Assembly (NCBI RefSeq): GCF_014204915.1
Contig: NZ_JACHMH010000001.1
Span: 7,651,501 to 7,715,500 of the forward strand
Length of the DNA stretch: 64,000 nucleotides
Reading direction: 5' to 3'
From: Crossiella cryophila
GTDB taxonomy: Bacteria; Actinomycetota; Actinomycetes; Mycobacteriales; Pseudonocardiaceae
In this document: positions 52,381-61,180 of the stretch, piece by piece
Numbering within the stretch: position 1 is the first letter of the stretch
Layout: each line of letters begins with the position of its first letter
The notes under the pieces: generated by a model
Told to the model about the DNA's origin: nothing
Database searches by the model: none
The model's input: only the letters and a program-made list of their open reading frames with translations
Made by a program: the position numbers and the translations under genes

Positions 52381-53817
52381 TTACGTGACATTCATCAGGT
52401 CCAGCGCGCTGTGCTGGCGGGCGGCGTCGGCCCGGTCGAACGGCCCGGCCCAGCGCAGGCCGTAGGTGTCCAGCGTGCTCCGGTTCCGGGCGTACGCCGA
52501 ATCGGCCTGTCTGCGCAGGTAGGAGCGGTAGGGATGGCCGGGCAGGACCTGGTCGAGGGCGCCGAGTCCGCGCACGTAGGCGCCCTTGAACGAGGGGCCG
52601 TCCGGGTCGCAGTCGTTGTTGGGTTCGCAGGGTTCGCGCAGGATGCCGCCGGGGTTGAGCGCGGTGCTGGCAGTGGAGGCGTCGGCCAGCCCGCGGGCGC
52701 GGGCCAGCAGCGCGGGATCGCCGGTGGCGCGGTGCAGTTCGACCAGCGCGTCCAAGATGACGCCCTGGTTGTAGGTCCACGCGGGTTTGCCGTCGTTGCG
52801 GCAGGTGGCCATGTTCACGCCGTCGTTGACCAGCCCGGCGCTGTTGATCATTCCGGTGCCCTGGAACCAGGTCCAGCCCGCGCGGGCCCGGTCGCGGTAG
52901 GCGGTGTCGCCGGGGATCCGGTTGTGCAGGGCGGCGTTGAGCTGGATGTAGAGCGAGTTGGTGATCGCGTTCTTCACCCGCCGGTCGGTCTTCCAGTACA
53001 CGCCACCGCCGCAGACGCCGTCCCAGTACGCGTGCATGTGTTCGGCGTCGACGCGGGCGGTGCGCAGGTAGCGGCGGTCGCCGGTGAGGTCGTAGGCGGC
53101 GATCCAGGCCATCCCCCACCAGCCGGTGTCGTCCAGGAACTCGTTGCGGAACTCGCCGAGCGCGGCCTCGCGGTTGCGGTCGTAGGTGGTGGCGATGGCG
53201 TACCGGTAACTGTCCATTCCGGACACCCGGATGTTGTCGATGATCGCGGTGAGCGCGTTGGCCGAGTTCCACCAGCCGCTGGTGTCGAACAGGCCGGTGT
53301 CCCGGTTGTAGAACTGCATCAGCGCGGTGGCCGCCGCGGTGCGCCGGTCGTGGGCGTTCCAGGTGGTGCGGGCCCAGGCGGTGCAGGCGATCTCGGGGCG
53401 GTCCTTGACCTTCGCGCAGGCGCGCAGCGCGCCTACCCCTCGGTTGGCCCAGTCGTCGACGTTGTACATCAGGGTGCGCCGGCCCGCGCGGCCGGCGGGC
53501 ACGGCGGTGTTGCCCAGGCGTCCGGTCCAGGTGCGGCCGCCGTCGAAGGAGCGGTCCAGCCAGACCTCGTCACCGGGGGCGGCGGCGTCCAGGGCGGCCC
53601 AGCCCATGGCGTCAGTGTCGTTGAAGTGCAAGGAGATCCGGCGGCCGAACAGGGTGACGTGCAGTGTCGCGCGGTCGCGCGGGGCCAGGGCGGGGTCGCG
53701 GGCGTCGCAGTGCCGGTTGCACACGGCGGCGGCAGCGGCGCTGGCGGCGGACGCTGGCGGGGTCATGGTCAGCAGGGTCGCGGTGATCAGGGCGGCGGTC
53801 AACGCCGGGCGCAGCAT
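52381..53817 (-). CDS. Secreted glycoside hydrolase family 76 (alpha-1,6-mannanase-like)
   Basis: A 478-residue secreted enzyme. A signal peptide ([20 protein letters not shown]) is followed by a 100-residue N-terminal region and an (alpha/alpha)6-barrel. The GH76 catalytic Asp pair is in [18 protein letters not shown], with [24 protein letters not shown] and [13 protein letters not shown] downstream. GH76 enzymes cut alpha-1,6-linked mannan, as in fungal walls or mycobacterial-type lipomannan. No transport genes are adjacent. Confidence 0.9.
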   Translation of the reverse strand: MLRPALTAALITATLLTMTPPASAASAAAAAVCNRHCDARDPALAPRDRATLHVTLFGRRISLHFNDTDAMGWAALDAAAPGDEVWLDRSFDGGRTWTGRLGNTAVPAGRAGRRTLMYNVDDWANRGVGALRACAKVKDRPEIACTAWARTTWNAHDRRTAAATALMQFYNRDTGLFDTSGWWNSANALTAIIDNIRVSGMDSYRYAIATTYDRNREAALGEFRNEFLDDTGWWGMAWIAAYDLTGDRRYLRTARVDAEHMHAYWDGVCGGGVYWKTDRRVKNAITNSLYIQLNAALHNRIPGDTAYRDRARAGWTWFQGTGMINSAGLVNDGVNMATCRNDGKPAWTYNQGVILDALVELHRATGDPALLARARGLADASTASTALNPGGILREPCEPNNDCDPDGPSFKGAYVRGLGALDQVLPGHPYRSYLRRQADSAYARNRSTLDTYGLRWAGPFDRADAARQHSALDLMNVT

Positions 53818-53899
53818 GGTGACCTCCCGGACCGGGCGCTCCGGCAGGGTAGGGCGCGGCCGGGTCCAGCTCGAACGTAGGCCGGGTCGGCGCGGGGCG

Positions 53900-54370
53900 T
53901 CAACGGCCGGAATCGGTCAGTCGGACCGGAATCCGTTCCGCGACAAGGGCTACCGACTTCCCCGCCGGCCCGAAGTGGTTCAGTCCGGGTAACGGGATCG
54001 GCGTGACCGCGGGCAGCACCGGCGCGGTGACGGTGGCGAATCCGGGCAACCGGTCCTGCTGGGCGGCGATCTGCTCGTGCTCGGCCGGGTTGGCCGCTCG
54101 GTCGGGACGGGGCTGGTGGGCACGCCCGGCTCGTAGACCGCGATCCGCTCGAAGGCCGGGGAGCGGCGGGCGTCTCCAGGGCGATGAGCCCGCCGTGGCG
54201 GTGGCCGAACACCAGCCGGGCCCCGGTCTCCGCGAGCAGGTCCGCCACCTCGGTGTCCAGGCTGTAGCCGGGTCCCTGCTGGGCGGTGTGCGGCGCGCGG
54301 CCGAGCATGATGAGTCCGGGGCCGCTACCGACCGTTCGGTAGGCGACGGGTGCGGCGGTTATCGCGACTC
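53900..54370 (-). pseudogene. Decayed alpha/beta hydrolase remnant
   Basis: The frame near 54360 starts like an alpha/beta hydrolase (VAYRTVGSGPGLIMLGRAP) and reaches a nucleophile-elbow-like LVFGHRHGGLIALE. The serine is replaced by histidine in GHRHGG. The text then breaks into other frames, with pieces such as RIAVYEPGVPTSPVP and LPGLNHFGPAGKSVALVAERI, the usual C-terminal region. Frameshifts and an internal deletion are therefore present. The palindrome CTACCGACCGTTCGGTAG at 54325-54342 covers the AYRTVG codons. Confidence 0.6.
54325..54342. repeat. Dispersed 18-bp palindrome, copy in hydrolase remnant
   Basis: CTACCGACCGTTCGGTAG is the exact reverse complement of the centre of unit 6 of the 48-bp array at 5890-5907, nearly 48 kb away. 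It lies at the 5' end of the hydrolase remnant. Confidence 0.75.
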
Positions 54371-54606
54371 CGGTTCGTCCAGGGTGGTCAGCCGATGCTC
54401 CAGCAGCTGTTGCCCGGCGACGACCAGTTCCCGGCCCGTGCCGGTGCGGCGGAGCCCGCGGCGGCGGCCGCTGCCCGGCTCGGCCTGGACCGCCGGTCAA
54501 CCGGCCTCGGCCGGCGCCGGCTGGGTGGTCGCCTCCAGGGTCAGGGCGAGGAACCGCGGTAGGACACCTCGTGTTCGGCCCGCTGGATCCGGTCGACCGC
54601 CAGCAT
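54371..54606 (-). pseudogene. Decayed LysR-like regulator remnant
   Basis: An ATG at 54606 starts a short frame MLAVDRIQRAEHEVSYRGSS that stops soon. Further pieces in other frames (LEATTQPAPAEAG and SGRRRGLRRTGTGRELVVAG followed by QQLLEHRLTTLDEPE) look like parts of a LysR-type winged helix. The frame is broken more than once. It lies head to tail with the hydrolase remnant, so both may be remains of one lost locus. Confidence 0.4.
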
Positions 54607-54640
54607 GCGCACCTACCGACCGTTCGGTAGATACGCATGC
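54603..54640. repeat. Extended 38-bp palindrome with 18-bp core
   Basis: The same 18-bp core (54613-54630) is enclosed here by GCATGCG (54603-54609) and CGCATGC (54634-54640), giving a 38-bp interrupted palindrome. It lies just behind the modC stop codon and could act as the terminator of the mod operon, or be a mobile repeat. Confidence 0.7.
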
Positions 54641-54653
54641 GTGACCGGGTTGG

Positions 54654-55703
54654 TCAGGCCGGGTAGGTGCGGGTTTCGGTGGCCTTGAGGGCGGCCCAGA
54701 GGGTGTCGCCGGGGGTGAGGCGGAGTTCGGCGATGGTGGCGGTGGTGACGTCGGCGAGCACCGGTGGGTCGCCGAGCAGGCGGACCCGGGTGGTGTGGCC
54801 GTGGGCCTCGATGCCGTCCACGGTCACCGGCCACACGTTGCGCGGGCTGCCGCCGGGTTTGTCCCGGTGCAGGCCGACCGCGGAGGGCGGGAAGGCCACG
54901 TGCACCTGGCCGGTGGCGGGTTCGGCGATGGTGAGGCTGCCGCCGGACTCCAGGGTGACGGTGCCGCCGTCGGCGTGGCCGCGGTGCAGGTTGAGGCCGA
55001 CCAGGTTGGCCACGTAGTCGGTGCGCGGGCGTTGCGCGACCTCCAGGGGCGGGCCTTCCTGGACGATCCGGCCGTGTTCCAGGATGACCAGGCGGTCGGC
55101 GAGCACCATGGCGTCGAGGGGGTCGTGGGTGACCAGCAGGGTGTGGCCGGGGTAGTCGCGCAGGTGGCGGCCGAGGTCGGCGCGCACCTGCAACCGGGTG
55201 CGGGCGTCCAGGGCGGCCAGGGGTTCGTCCAGCAGCAGCAGGTCCGGGCTGGTGGCCAGGGCGCGGGCGAGGGCGACCCGCTGGGCCTGGCCGCCGGAGA
55301 GGGCGCGCGGGCGGGTGTTCGAGTGTTCGGCCAGGCCCACCCGGTCCAGCCAGCGGGTGGCCGCGGCGCGGGCCTCGGCGCGGCGGATTCCCCTGGCGCG
55401 CAGGCCGAAGGCCACGTTCTCCAGTGCGGAGAGGTGCCCGAAAAGAAGGTAGTCCTGGAAGACCACGCCGATCGGGCGGTGTTCGGCCGGGCGGAACACC
55501 TTGGGCGGCTGGTCCCAGAGTGTGTCGCCGAGCCGGATGTGCCCGTCGGTCAACGGAAGCAGCCCGGCCAGTGTGCGCAACGCGGTGGTCTTGCCCGCGC
55601 CGTTGGGGCCGAGCAGGGCGATGACCTCGCCGGGTTCGATGGTGAGCGGGAGGTCGAGGCGGAACTCGCCGCGGGTGAGCCGGAGGTCGGCATGCAGGGT
55701 CAT
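54654..55703 (-). CDS. modC: Molybdate ABC transporter, ATP-binding protein
   Basis: A 349-residue ATPase that powers molybdate import. The Walker A loop is ALLGPNGAGKTTALRTL, the signature motif is ALSGGQAQRVALARAL, Walker B is LLLLDEPLAALD, and the switch histidine is in LLVTHDPLDA. A C-terminal TOBE-type domain (residues about 285-349) is present, as in ModC of other bacteria. It overlaps modB by 4 bp. The ATG at 55703 was chosen over the longer open frame, which has no sensible start. Confidence 0.93.
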   Translation of the reverse strand: MTLHADLRLTRGEFRLDLPLTIEPGEVIALLGPNGAGKTTALRTLAGLLPLTDGHIRLGDTLWDQPPKVFRPAEHRPIGVVFQDYLLFGHLSALENVAFGLRARGIRRAEARAAATRWLDRVGLAEHSNTRPRALSGGQAQRVALARALATSPDLLLLDEPLAALDARTRLQVRADLGRHLRDYPGHTLLVTHDPLDAMVLADRLVILEHGRIVQEGPPLEVAQRPRTDYVANLVGLNLHRGHADGGTVTLESGGSLTIAEPATGQVHVAFPPSAVGLHRDKPGGSPRNVWPVTVDGIEAHGHTTRVRLLGDPPVLADVTTATIAELRLTPGDTLWAALKATETRTYPA

Positions 55704-56497
55704 GTGGCTCCGTTGATCCACCGGTCGCGCAGCAGGGCGAGTACCGCGACGGAGACCAGCAGCAGCACCAGGCTGAGCACGATGGCCGCCTCGGGTTCGG
55801 TTTCCAGGGCGAGGTAGACGGCCAGTGGCATGGTGGTGGTGCGGCCGGGGAAGTTGCCGGCGAAGGTGATGGTGGCGCCGAACTCGCCGAGGGCGCGGGC
55901 CCAGCACAGCACCGCGCCGGCGATGACGCCGGGCAGGATCGAGGGCAGGGTGACCCGCCGGAAGGTCAGCCACCGGGACGCGCCGAGCGTGGCGGCGGCT
56001 TCCTCCAGTCTGCCGTCCCCGGCGCGCAGCGCGCCCTCCACCGAGATGACCAGGAACGGCAGTGCGACAAAGGCTTCGGCGAGCACGACGCCCGCGGTGG
56101 TGAACGGCAGCGAGATGCCGAACCACTCGTCGAGGTACTGCCCGATCACCCCGCGTCGCCCGAGCACGAGCAGCAGTGCGACGCCGCCGACCACCGGTGG
56201 CAGCACCAGCGGCACGGTGACCAGGGCCCGGATCAGTCCGCGCCCCGGCAGGTCACCCCTGGCCAGCAACCAGGCCAGCGGGATGCCCAGCACCAGACAG
56301 ATCAGGGTGGCCAGGGTCGCGCACAGCAATGAGAGCTGTAGTGCCGCACCGATTTCCGGGCTGAACAGCTGCTCGGGCAGCCTGGCCCAGGGCGCGCGCA
56401 CGAGCAGCCCGAGCAGCGGCACGAGCAGGAAGGCCAGGCCGAGCAGCGCCGGGACGACCAGCAGCGCCGGGCGGCGGCGGGCGACGTGCCGGGTCAC
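55700..56497 (-). CDS. modB: Molybdate ABC transporter, permease
   Basis: A 265-residue permease with six membrane helices. The cytoplasmic EAA loop that contacts the ATPase is EEAAATLGASRWLTFRRVTLPSI, and the C-terminal WARALGEFGATITFAGNFPG is typical of ModB. It lies between modA and modC with 4-bp overlaps on both sides, the classical modABC arrangement. Confidence 0.94.
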   Translation of the reverse strand: MTRHVARRRPALLVVPALLGLAFLLVPLLGLLVRAPWARLPEQLFSPEIGAALQLSLLCATLATLICLVLGIPLAWLLARGDLPGRGLIRALVTVPLVLPPVVGGVALLLVLGRRGVIGQYLDEWFGISLPFTTAGVVLAEAFVALPFLVISVEGALRAGDGRLEEAAATLGASRWLTFRRVTLPSILPGVIAGAVLCWARALGEFGATITFAGNFPGRTTTMPLAVYLALETEPEAAIVLSLVLLLVSVAVLALLRDRWINGAT

Positions 56498-57258
56498 GGA
56501 CCGTCGAACCCGGCTTCGGCGAGCACCGCCCGGCCCTTGTCCGAGCGCACGTGGTCGACGAAAGCCTTGGCACCACTGGCATTAGGCGCCTTGGCCAGGG
56601 CGGCCAGCGGGTAGTCGTTGATCGCCTGATCGGCCTCGGCGAAGGTGATCCCCTCCACCTCGGCGCCCGCGGAACGCACGTCGGTCCGGTAGACCAGCGC
56701 GGCGTCCACCTCACCTAGACGCACCTTGGTCAGCACCGCCTTGACGTCCTGTTCGAGGGTGTCCGGCTGCCCGGTGACCTTGGCCGCCTGCAACACCTTC
56801 TTGGTCGCCGCCCCGCACGGCACCTGCTCGGCGCACAACGCGATCTTCAGCTCGGCCCGCCCGAAGTCGGCCAGCCCGGTGATCCTGGCCGGATTGCCCT
56901 TGGGCACCGCGATCTGCAACCTGTTACGGGCGAAGGTCACCGGCGTCTCGGTGACCGTCCTGGTGTCGGTGACCTGCTTCATGTTGGCAGGCGCCGCCGA
57001 GGCGAAGACGTCCGCCGGCGCGCCCTGGTTGAGCTGCTGGGCCAGTGCCGAGGAGCCACCGAAGTTGAAGGTCACCTTGACGCCGGGGTTGGCCGCCTCG
57101 AAGTCCTTGCCCAGCTTGGTGAATGACTCGGTCAGCGAGGCCGCCGCGAACACGGTCACCGCCCCACTGACACCACCCGGCCCGGCCGGCGGCGGCGCCG
57201 GGGTCGACCCGCAACCCGCGAGGACCAGCAACGCCACCAGGGGAACAACCCGCCGCAT
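56494..57258 (-). CDS. modA: Molybdate-binding lipoprotein
   Basis: A 254-residue binding protein with a lipoprotein signal peptide (VVPLVALLVLAGCGS, lipidated Cys16). The ModA fold starts VTVFAAASLTESFTKLGKDF, with anion-binding residues in FNFGGSSALAQQL and in DVFASAAPANM. It should bind molybdate or tungstate outside the membrane and pass it to ModB. Its start directly follows the stop of the MerR/TOBE gene. Confidence 0.94.
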   Translation of the reverse strand: MRRVVPLVALLVLAGCGSTPAPPPAGPGGVSGAVTVFAAASLTESFTKLGKDFEAANPGVKVTFNFGGSSALAQQLNQGAPADVFASAAPANMKQVTDTRTVTETPVTFARNRLQIAVPKGNPARITGLADFGRAELKIALCAEQVPCGAATKKVLQAAKVTGQPDTLEQDVKAVLTKVRLGEVDAALVYRTDVRSAGAEVEGITFAEADQAINDYPLAALAKAPNASGAKAFVDHVRSDKGRAVLAEAGFDGP

Positions 57259-57657
57259 TCATGCCTCCGGAATCTCGACAACGACATGGGTGGACTTGAT
57301 CGAGGCGACCGCGACGCTGCCCACCTCCAGACCCAGCTCGTCCGCTGCCTCACGGCTCATCAGCGACACCACCCGGAACGGCCCGGCCTGCAACTCCACC
57401 TGCGCCATCACCCCGTCCTTGACCACCCGGGTGACGATCCCGCGCATCCGGTTGCGCGCCGAGGCCGCCACCGTCGCCCCCGGCTCCGGCGTCTCCGCCA
57501 GCCGCCGCGCGAACTCCGCCAGCTCCCGCCCCTCGATCGCCTTACGCCCGTTAGCCCCCACCACCACGGGCAGCCGCCCCTGCTCCACCCACCGGCGCAC
57601 GGTGTCGTCGGAGACACCCAGCAGCGCGGCGGCTTCACTGATCCGCAGATTCGGCAT
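57259..57657 (-). CDS. MerR-type HTH and TOBE domain protein (molybdate-responsive regulator)
   Basis: A 132-residue protein with an N-terminal excisionase/MerR-like helix-turn-helix (LRISEAAALLGVSDDTVRRWVEQGRLPVV) and a C-terminal TOBE (mop) domain (ASARNRMRGIVTRVVKDGVMAQVELQAG, GSVAVASIKSTHVVVEIP). TOBE domains bind molybdate, so this is a small one-component molybdate sensor in place of ModE. It is directly upstream of modA and read in the same direction, so autoregulation of the mod operon is likely. Confidence 0.9.
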   Translation of the reverse strand: MPNLRISEAAALLGVSDDTVRRWVEQGRLPVVVGANGRKAIEGRELAEFARRLAETPEPGATVAASARNRMRGIVTRVVKDGVMAQVELQAGPFRVVSLMSREAADELGLEVGSVAVASIKSTHVVVEIPEA

Positions 57658-57998
57658 GCCGGGGACTCTACATCCGCATCCACAGCACCCAGAGCAGGTA
57701 ATGAACTCGTTCGCGGATCCGCACCGGACCGTTGCCACGCTGTGCCCCAGCTACCAACTCCGGCCAACTCGGTGTACGAGATCGGCACACACTCAGGTGT
57801 CGGAGTCCCTGCCGGGCCGGAACCCGCCGCGCGGGGTGATCACCAAAGCGTGAGGTCGCGAAATGTCTCATTGGTCTGATTGCGCCCTCAGTTTCCGAGC
57901 CCGCATCTTTTCCACGTCGAATCAACAACCACAGGCCGATTCCAATGATAGCCTGACAGACAGGCAGTCAACGTCCTTTGATTCGGGGGGATCAAGCG
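57658..57998. other. Divergent promoter region, no gene recognised
   Basis: About 340 bp between the mod operon and the LuxR gene. It is clearly richer in A and T than the surroundings near 57,880-57,970, as expected for promoters of divergent transcripts. An 86-codon frame on the minus strand has no family likeness. No clear operator or RNA element was seen. Confidence 0.5.
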
Positions 57999-58646
57999 AT
58001 GGAATTGCGGCCACTTGCCCTGATCATGGTAGGCCGATGGTCAGACTCGATCATCGACCACGTGGAACGACAAACCGAGGTCGAACTGACCTGCGCCCGA
58101 GCCCACCCTCGCGCTCTCCGCACCGCGATAGCCAGACAGAGAGGTACCTGGCTCCTGGTGGGCGACCGACTGAGCGAATCAACCGTCGAGACACTGGTGC
58201 ACGACGCGTGGGAAATCCAGAATGATCTTCGACTTGCCCTTCTGGGCTCCCCCGACGATCAACTCCGATGTCAGCGCTGGGTACAGCGAGGGTGCCGCAT
58301 CTACCTATCCCCCACGGTGACCGGAGAACGACTTCTGCGCAGCCTCACGCTGGCCGAGGACGGATTTTTCATCCTGGATGAGAAGTTCCAGCGAAACACC
58401 GGAGTGCTACGGCCTGTTCGAGAAAGCCTGACCGCCCGGGAGACCGATGTCCTCGAACTCCTCTCCTGCGGTTTGACAAACAGCCTCATCGCCCAGGAGT
58501 TGTTCCTCTCACGCAGCACCGTCGAGTTCCACATCAAGCGGATATTCGGAAAGCTCGGAGTGAGCAACCGGACCGAGGCAGCGGTCCGAGCTCGCGAGCT
58601 GGAGCTGGGACCCGAGCGGCCTTACGCCGCCGGCCTGACCCCCTGA
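57999..58646 (+). CDS. LuxR-type regulator with atypical N-terminal domain
   Basis: A 215-residue regulator. The C-terminal LuxR helix-turn-helix is clear (LTARETDVLELLSCGLTNSLIAQELFLSRSTVEFHIKRIFGKLGVSNRTEAAV). The N-terminal 130 residues have a receiver-like pattern without the usual acidic pair, so it is unlikely to be a normal phosphorylated regulator. Codons are less GC-rich in third positions than neighbours, a sign of transfer. It is the leftmost gene that may belong to the RiPP-type region. Confidence 0.82.
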   Translation: MELRPLALIMVGRWSDSIIDHVERQTEVELTCARAHPRALRTAIARQRGTWLLVGDRLSESTVETLVHDAWEIQNDLRLALLGSPDDQLRCQRWVQRGCRIYLSPTVTGERLLRSLTLAEDGFFILDEKFQRNTGVLRPVRESLTARETDVLELLSCGLTNSLIAQELFLSRSTVEFHIKRIFGKLGVSNRTEAAVRARELELGPERPYAAGLTP

Positions 58647-59356
58647 ACGACCCTCACCAGAGGAAACATCAGCACCTGCACCCCTGAGCGGCGAACCTCG
58701 ACCAGTCCGGCTCGCTGCGCGTCCTCGGCGTACTCAGCAGTCTTGGCGAAATCAACGACCACAAATCTTCCCCCCGGACGCAACACCCGGAATATCTCCC
58801 GAAAGGTCGCCGCCCGCCGTTCCCGGTCCGAGATGTTGTGAATCGCCAGCGACGCGGTGATGAGGTCGTACGATCCATCCGCGAACGGCAGATCACTCAT
58901 GTCGCCATCCACGAGGCGAACGCGCTCGGACACCCCGAGCCGCCGCGCGTTTTCCAGACAATTCTCCCGGCTGCTGCCACCCTGGTCCTGGTTTCGCCAG
59001 AGATCAATGCCCGTACCCGACCCGCGCGTTGCCCGAACCACGGCACCCAGCAGCATAAGGCCACGCCCGCAGCCGAGATCAAGGATGTCCTCGTCGCCAC
59101 GGAACTGGATCTCATCGAAAATCCGGTCCCGTAGTAGAATCTTCCCTCGCCGGGAGGAGTAGGCCATTGCCGCGGCGAAGGCGACTCCGACAAGCAGGAC
59201 AAGCACACCAACAGCGTCGATGAGCAGACTGGAGAAGTGGACACCCAACCCCAGCGCCACCGCCCCGAACACCGCGACGACGAGGAAAACGTAGACCACG
59301 GGCGGCGCATCCAGGCCGTAGTCCGGCTGCCGAATGATCGAACCCCGAGCACTCAT
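58622..59356 (-). CDS. Membrane-anchored class I methyltransferase
   Basis: A 244-residue protein. Two N-terminal membrane helices (VVYVFLVVAVFGAVALGLGV and LIDAVGVLVLLVGVAFAAAM) lead into a SAM-dependent methyltransferase with DILDLGCGRGLMLLGAV, the acidic loop GTGIDLWRNQDQ, and SYDLITASLAIHNISD. The ATG at 59356 has GGGGGAC nearby; the frame is open further upstream but without methyltransferase-like sequence. Its end overlaps the convergent LuxR gene by 25 bp. It could modify a RiPP or lipid product. Confidence 0.83.
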   Translation of the reverse strand: MSARGSIIRQPDYGLDAPPVVYVFLVVAVFGAVALGLGVHFSSLLIDAVGVLVLLVGVAFAAAMAYSSRRGKILLRDRIFDEIQFRGDEDILDLGCGRGLMLLGAVVRATRGSGTGIDLWRNQDQGGSSRENCLENARRLGVSERVRLVDGDMSDLPFADGSYDLITASLAIHNISDRERRAATFREIFRVLRPGGRFVVVDFAKTAEYAEDAQRAGLVEVRRSGVQVLMFPLVRVVQGVRPAA

Positions 59357-59438
59357 GGACCGTCCCCCGATAATGCGGCTAGGCTGATGCCGACACCGCG
59401 ACTTTACACTGCAAAGCTGAGGCTGGCCAGGAGTGAGC

Positions 59439-60092
59439 ATGACCGAGCCGGAACGCCCCGCCCTGACCAGGGACCGAATCGTCGCGGCGGCATTGCGCCT
59501 GGTCGAGGCCGACGGGCTGGACAAGCTCAGCGTCCGGAAACTGGGCGCGGCACTCGGGGTGGAGGGCATGGCGATCTACCACCACATTCCGAACAAGGAC
59601 GCCCTGCTCCAGGCTTTGGTCGATCGGGTGAACAGCCTGGAGGACACCCCGGTGCCCGAGGAACTCCCCTGGCGGGACCGGCTCCGCGCGCACTACCAGC
59701 GATTCCGCCGGGTGGTCCGCAGCCATCCGAACCTCGCGCAACTCGTGCTGACCCGCCCGGCCCGCGACAAGCGTTCGGCCGACGCCACCGAGGCTCAGTG
59801 CCGGGCCCTGGCGGCCGGCGGACTGGCCGGCCCGGCACTGCTGCTCGCCCACCGCACCATCGGCAGTTACGTGGTCGGCTTCCTCTCGATCGAGGTGCGC
59901 GCCGCACTCGGTGATCAGGGCCAGTCGCCCTCGGTCCAGCTGAACCTCGCCGAGGACTACCCGTTCCTGTCCGGCCTCTACGCCGTGGACGACAGCCTCA
60001 GTTGGGACGAGCAGTTCGACGCCGGCCTCAGCCTGCTGTTCGACGCGGTGGCGGCACTCGGCGGCAAGGACCCGCGGCGGCAGCCCGGCTGA
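59439..60092 (+). CDS. TetR-family transcriptional regulator
   Basis: A 217-residue regulator with the TetR helix-turn-helix (LTRDRIVAAALRLVEADGLDKLSVRKLGAALGVEGMAIYHHIPNKDALLQALVDRV) and a TetR_C-like ligand domain. The ATG at 59439 has AGGAG upstream; a GTG at 59433 is less likely. It probably represses the neighbouring methyltransferase gene or the hydrolase-to-YcaO genes, whose transcription runs toward it. The effector is unknown. Confidence 0.88.
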   Translation: MTEPERPALTRDRIVAAALRLVEADGLDKLSVRKLGAALGVEGMAIYHHIPNKDALLQALVDRVNSLEDTPVPEELPWRDRLRAHYQRFRRVVRSHPNLAQLVLTRPARDKRSADATEAQCRALAAGGLAGPALLLAHRTIGSYVVGFLSIEVRAALGDQGQSPSVQLNLAEDYPFLSGLYAVDDSLSWDEQFDAGLSLLFDAVAALGGKDPRRQPG

Positions 60093-60116
60093 GGCCGGAC
60101 CACCGCCGGGGCGCGG

Positions 60117-61151
60117 TCACAGCGCCGCGATCCAGGCCTGCGCGCCGGCGTAGAAGTCAGCGGAGTTGCGATGCAGGTTCAGCGCGTGTCCCGAATCAGG
60201 CAGCAGCACCGTACTCAGCCGGGCGCCACCGGTGAAGAGCCTGCTCTCGTACTCGCGAACCTCATCGGCTGAAGAACACCGCAGCCACTGGCCACCACAG
60301 AACAGCTGATCCTGCTGCCCGAGCGCGATGAGCACCGGCGTCTTCACCGCTGCGGCGAGCCGGATGTCATAGGCGCTGCCGAGCGAGGTCTGCTCACCCG
60401 TGGTCGTGGTGCTCTTGTCCGCCTCGTCCCTGGCGATGACAGACGGCACGGCGTTGCCCGGGTTGAAGAAGAACTCGCTCCGGCTGCCCGCCCTGGTCGT
60501 CAGATAACCCTCGGGCGGGTTGGCCGGGCCGGTCACCGGATCGTCCTTCGCCGCCACCAGGGTCTTGCCGAACTCGGCCAGTTTGGGGCCGGCCGCGTGG
60601 GCGTACCCGGACAGGACGACCCCGGTCACCTCGGGCCTGCGGGTCGCGACCGCGAGCGCGATCCCCGCGCCGAAGGAGTGCCCCACAAGCACGATCCGCT
60701 GATAGCGCTGCCCACGCACACCGGCGAGTACCTTGGCCACCACCTGCTCGACCGCGACAACCTGTGCGTCGAACCCGACCTTGTCCGCCGCCGGACGATC
60801 ACTGTTCCCGGTGCCGAGCCGGTCCAGCGCCAGGGTGGCCAGCCCGGCGTTGTTGGCGCTCCGCTGGTAGGACGGGCCGCTGCCGTCCGGACTGGTGGTC
60901 CAGTAGTGCCGGTCGTAGGTGAGGCCGCCCAGCAACAACTGCACTGTGGCCACCACACCGGCCGGGCGGCACAGCTCCCCCCTCAGGGACGTCCTGCCCA
61001 GTCCCGGTGGCTCGGTCTCGATGGTGATCTCCTGGCACGCCACCGGTCTTGGCCGCCCGCCCGGCTGCGCCGCGGTCGCGGGAATTCCCGCGCCGGCAGC
61101 ACAGGCCACGGCGAGCAGGGCGGTGACGGTGGTTCGAACTACTCCGCGCAC
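60117..61151 (-). CDS. Secreted alpha/beta hydrolase
   Basis: A 344-residue hydrolase with a signal peptide (MRGVVRTTVTALLAVACAAG, AxA site at ATAA). The nucleophile elbow is VLVGHSFGAGIALAV, the acid lies in LIALGQQDQLFCGG, and the catalytic His is in LLPDSGHALNLH. The triad is complete, with a disulfide-like Cys pair in FCGGQWLRCSS. It is the last gene in the leftward group that includes LLM, CPBP and YcaO genes, and it could hydrolyse an ester or peptide outside the cell. Confidence 0.85.
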   Translation of the reverse strand: MRGVVRTTVTALLAVACAAGAGIPATAAQPGGRPRPVACQEITIETEPPGLGRTSLRGELCRPAGVVATVQLLLGGLTYDRHYWTTSPDGSGPSYQRSANNAGLATLALDRLGTGNSDRPAADKVGFDAQVVAVEQVVAKVLAGVRGQRYQRIVLVGHSFGAGIALAVATRRPEVTGVVLSGYAHAAGPKLAEFGKTLVAAKDDPVTGPANPPEGYLTTRAGSRSEFFFNPGNAVPSVIARDEADKSTTTTGEQTSLGSAYDIRLAAAVKTPVLIALGQQDQLFCGGQWLRCSSADEVREYESRLFTGGARLSTVLLPDSGHALNLHRNSADFYAGAQAWIAAL

Positions 61152-61180
61152 AGTACGTCCTTTCTCTGTTCTCCAGGAGG

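Noticed and set aside
57668-57928. An 86-codon minus-strand frame in the mod/LuxR gap
   Set aside because: No ribosome-binding site or family resemblance; the AT-rich composition fits a promoter region better.
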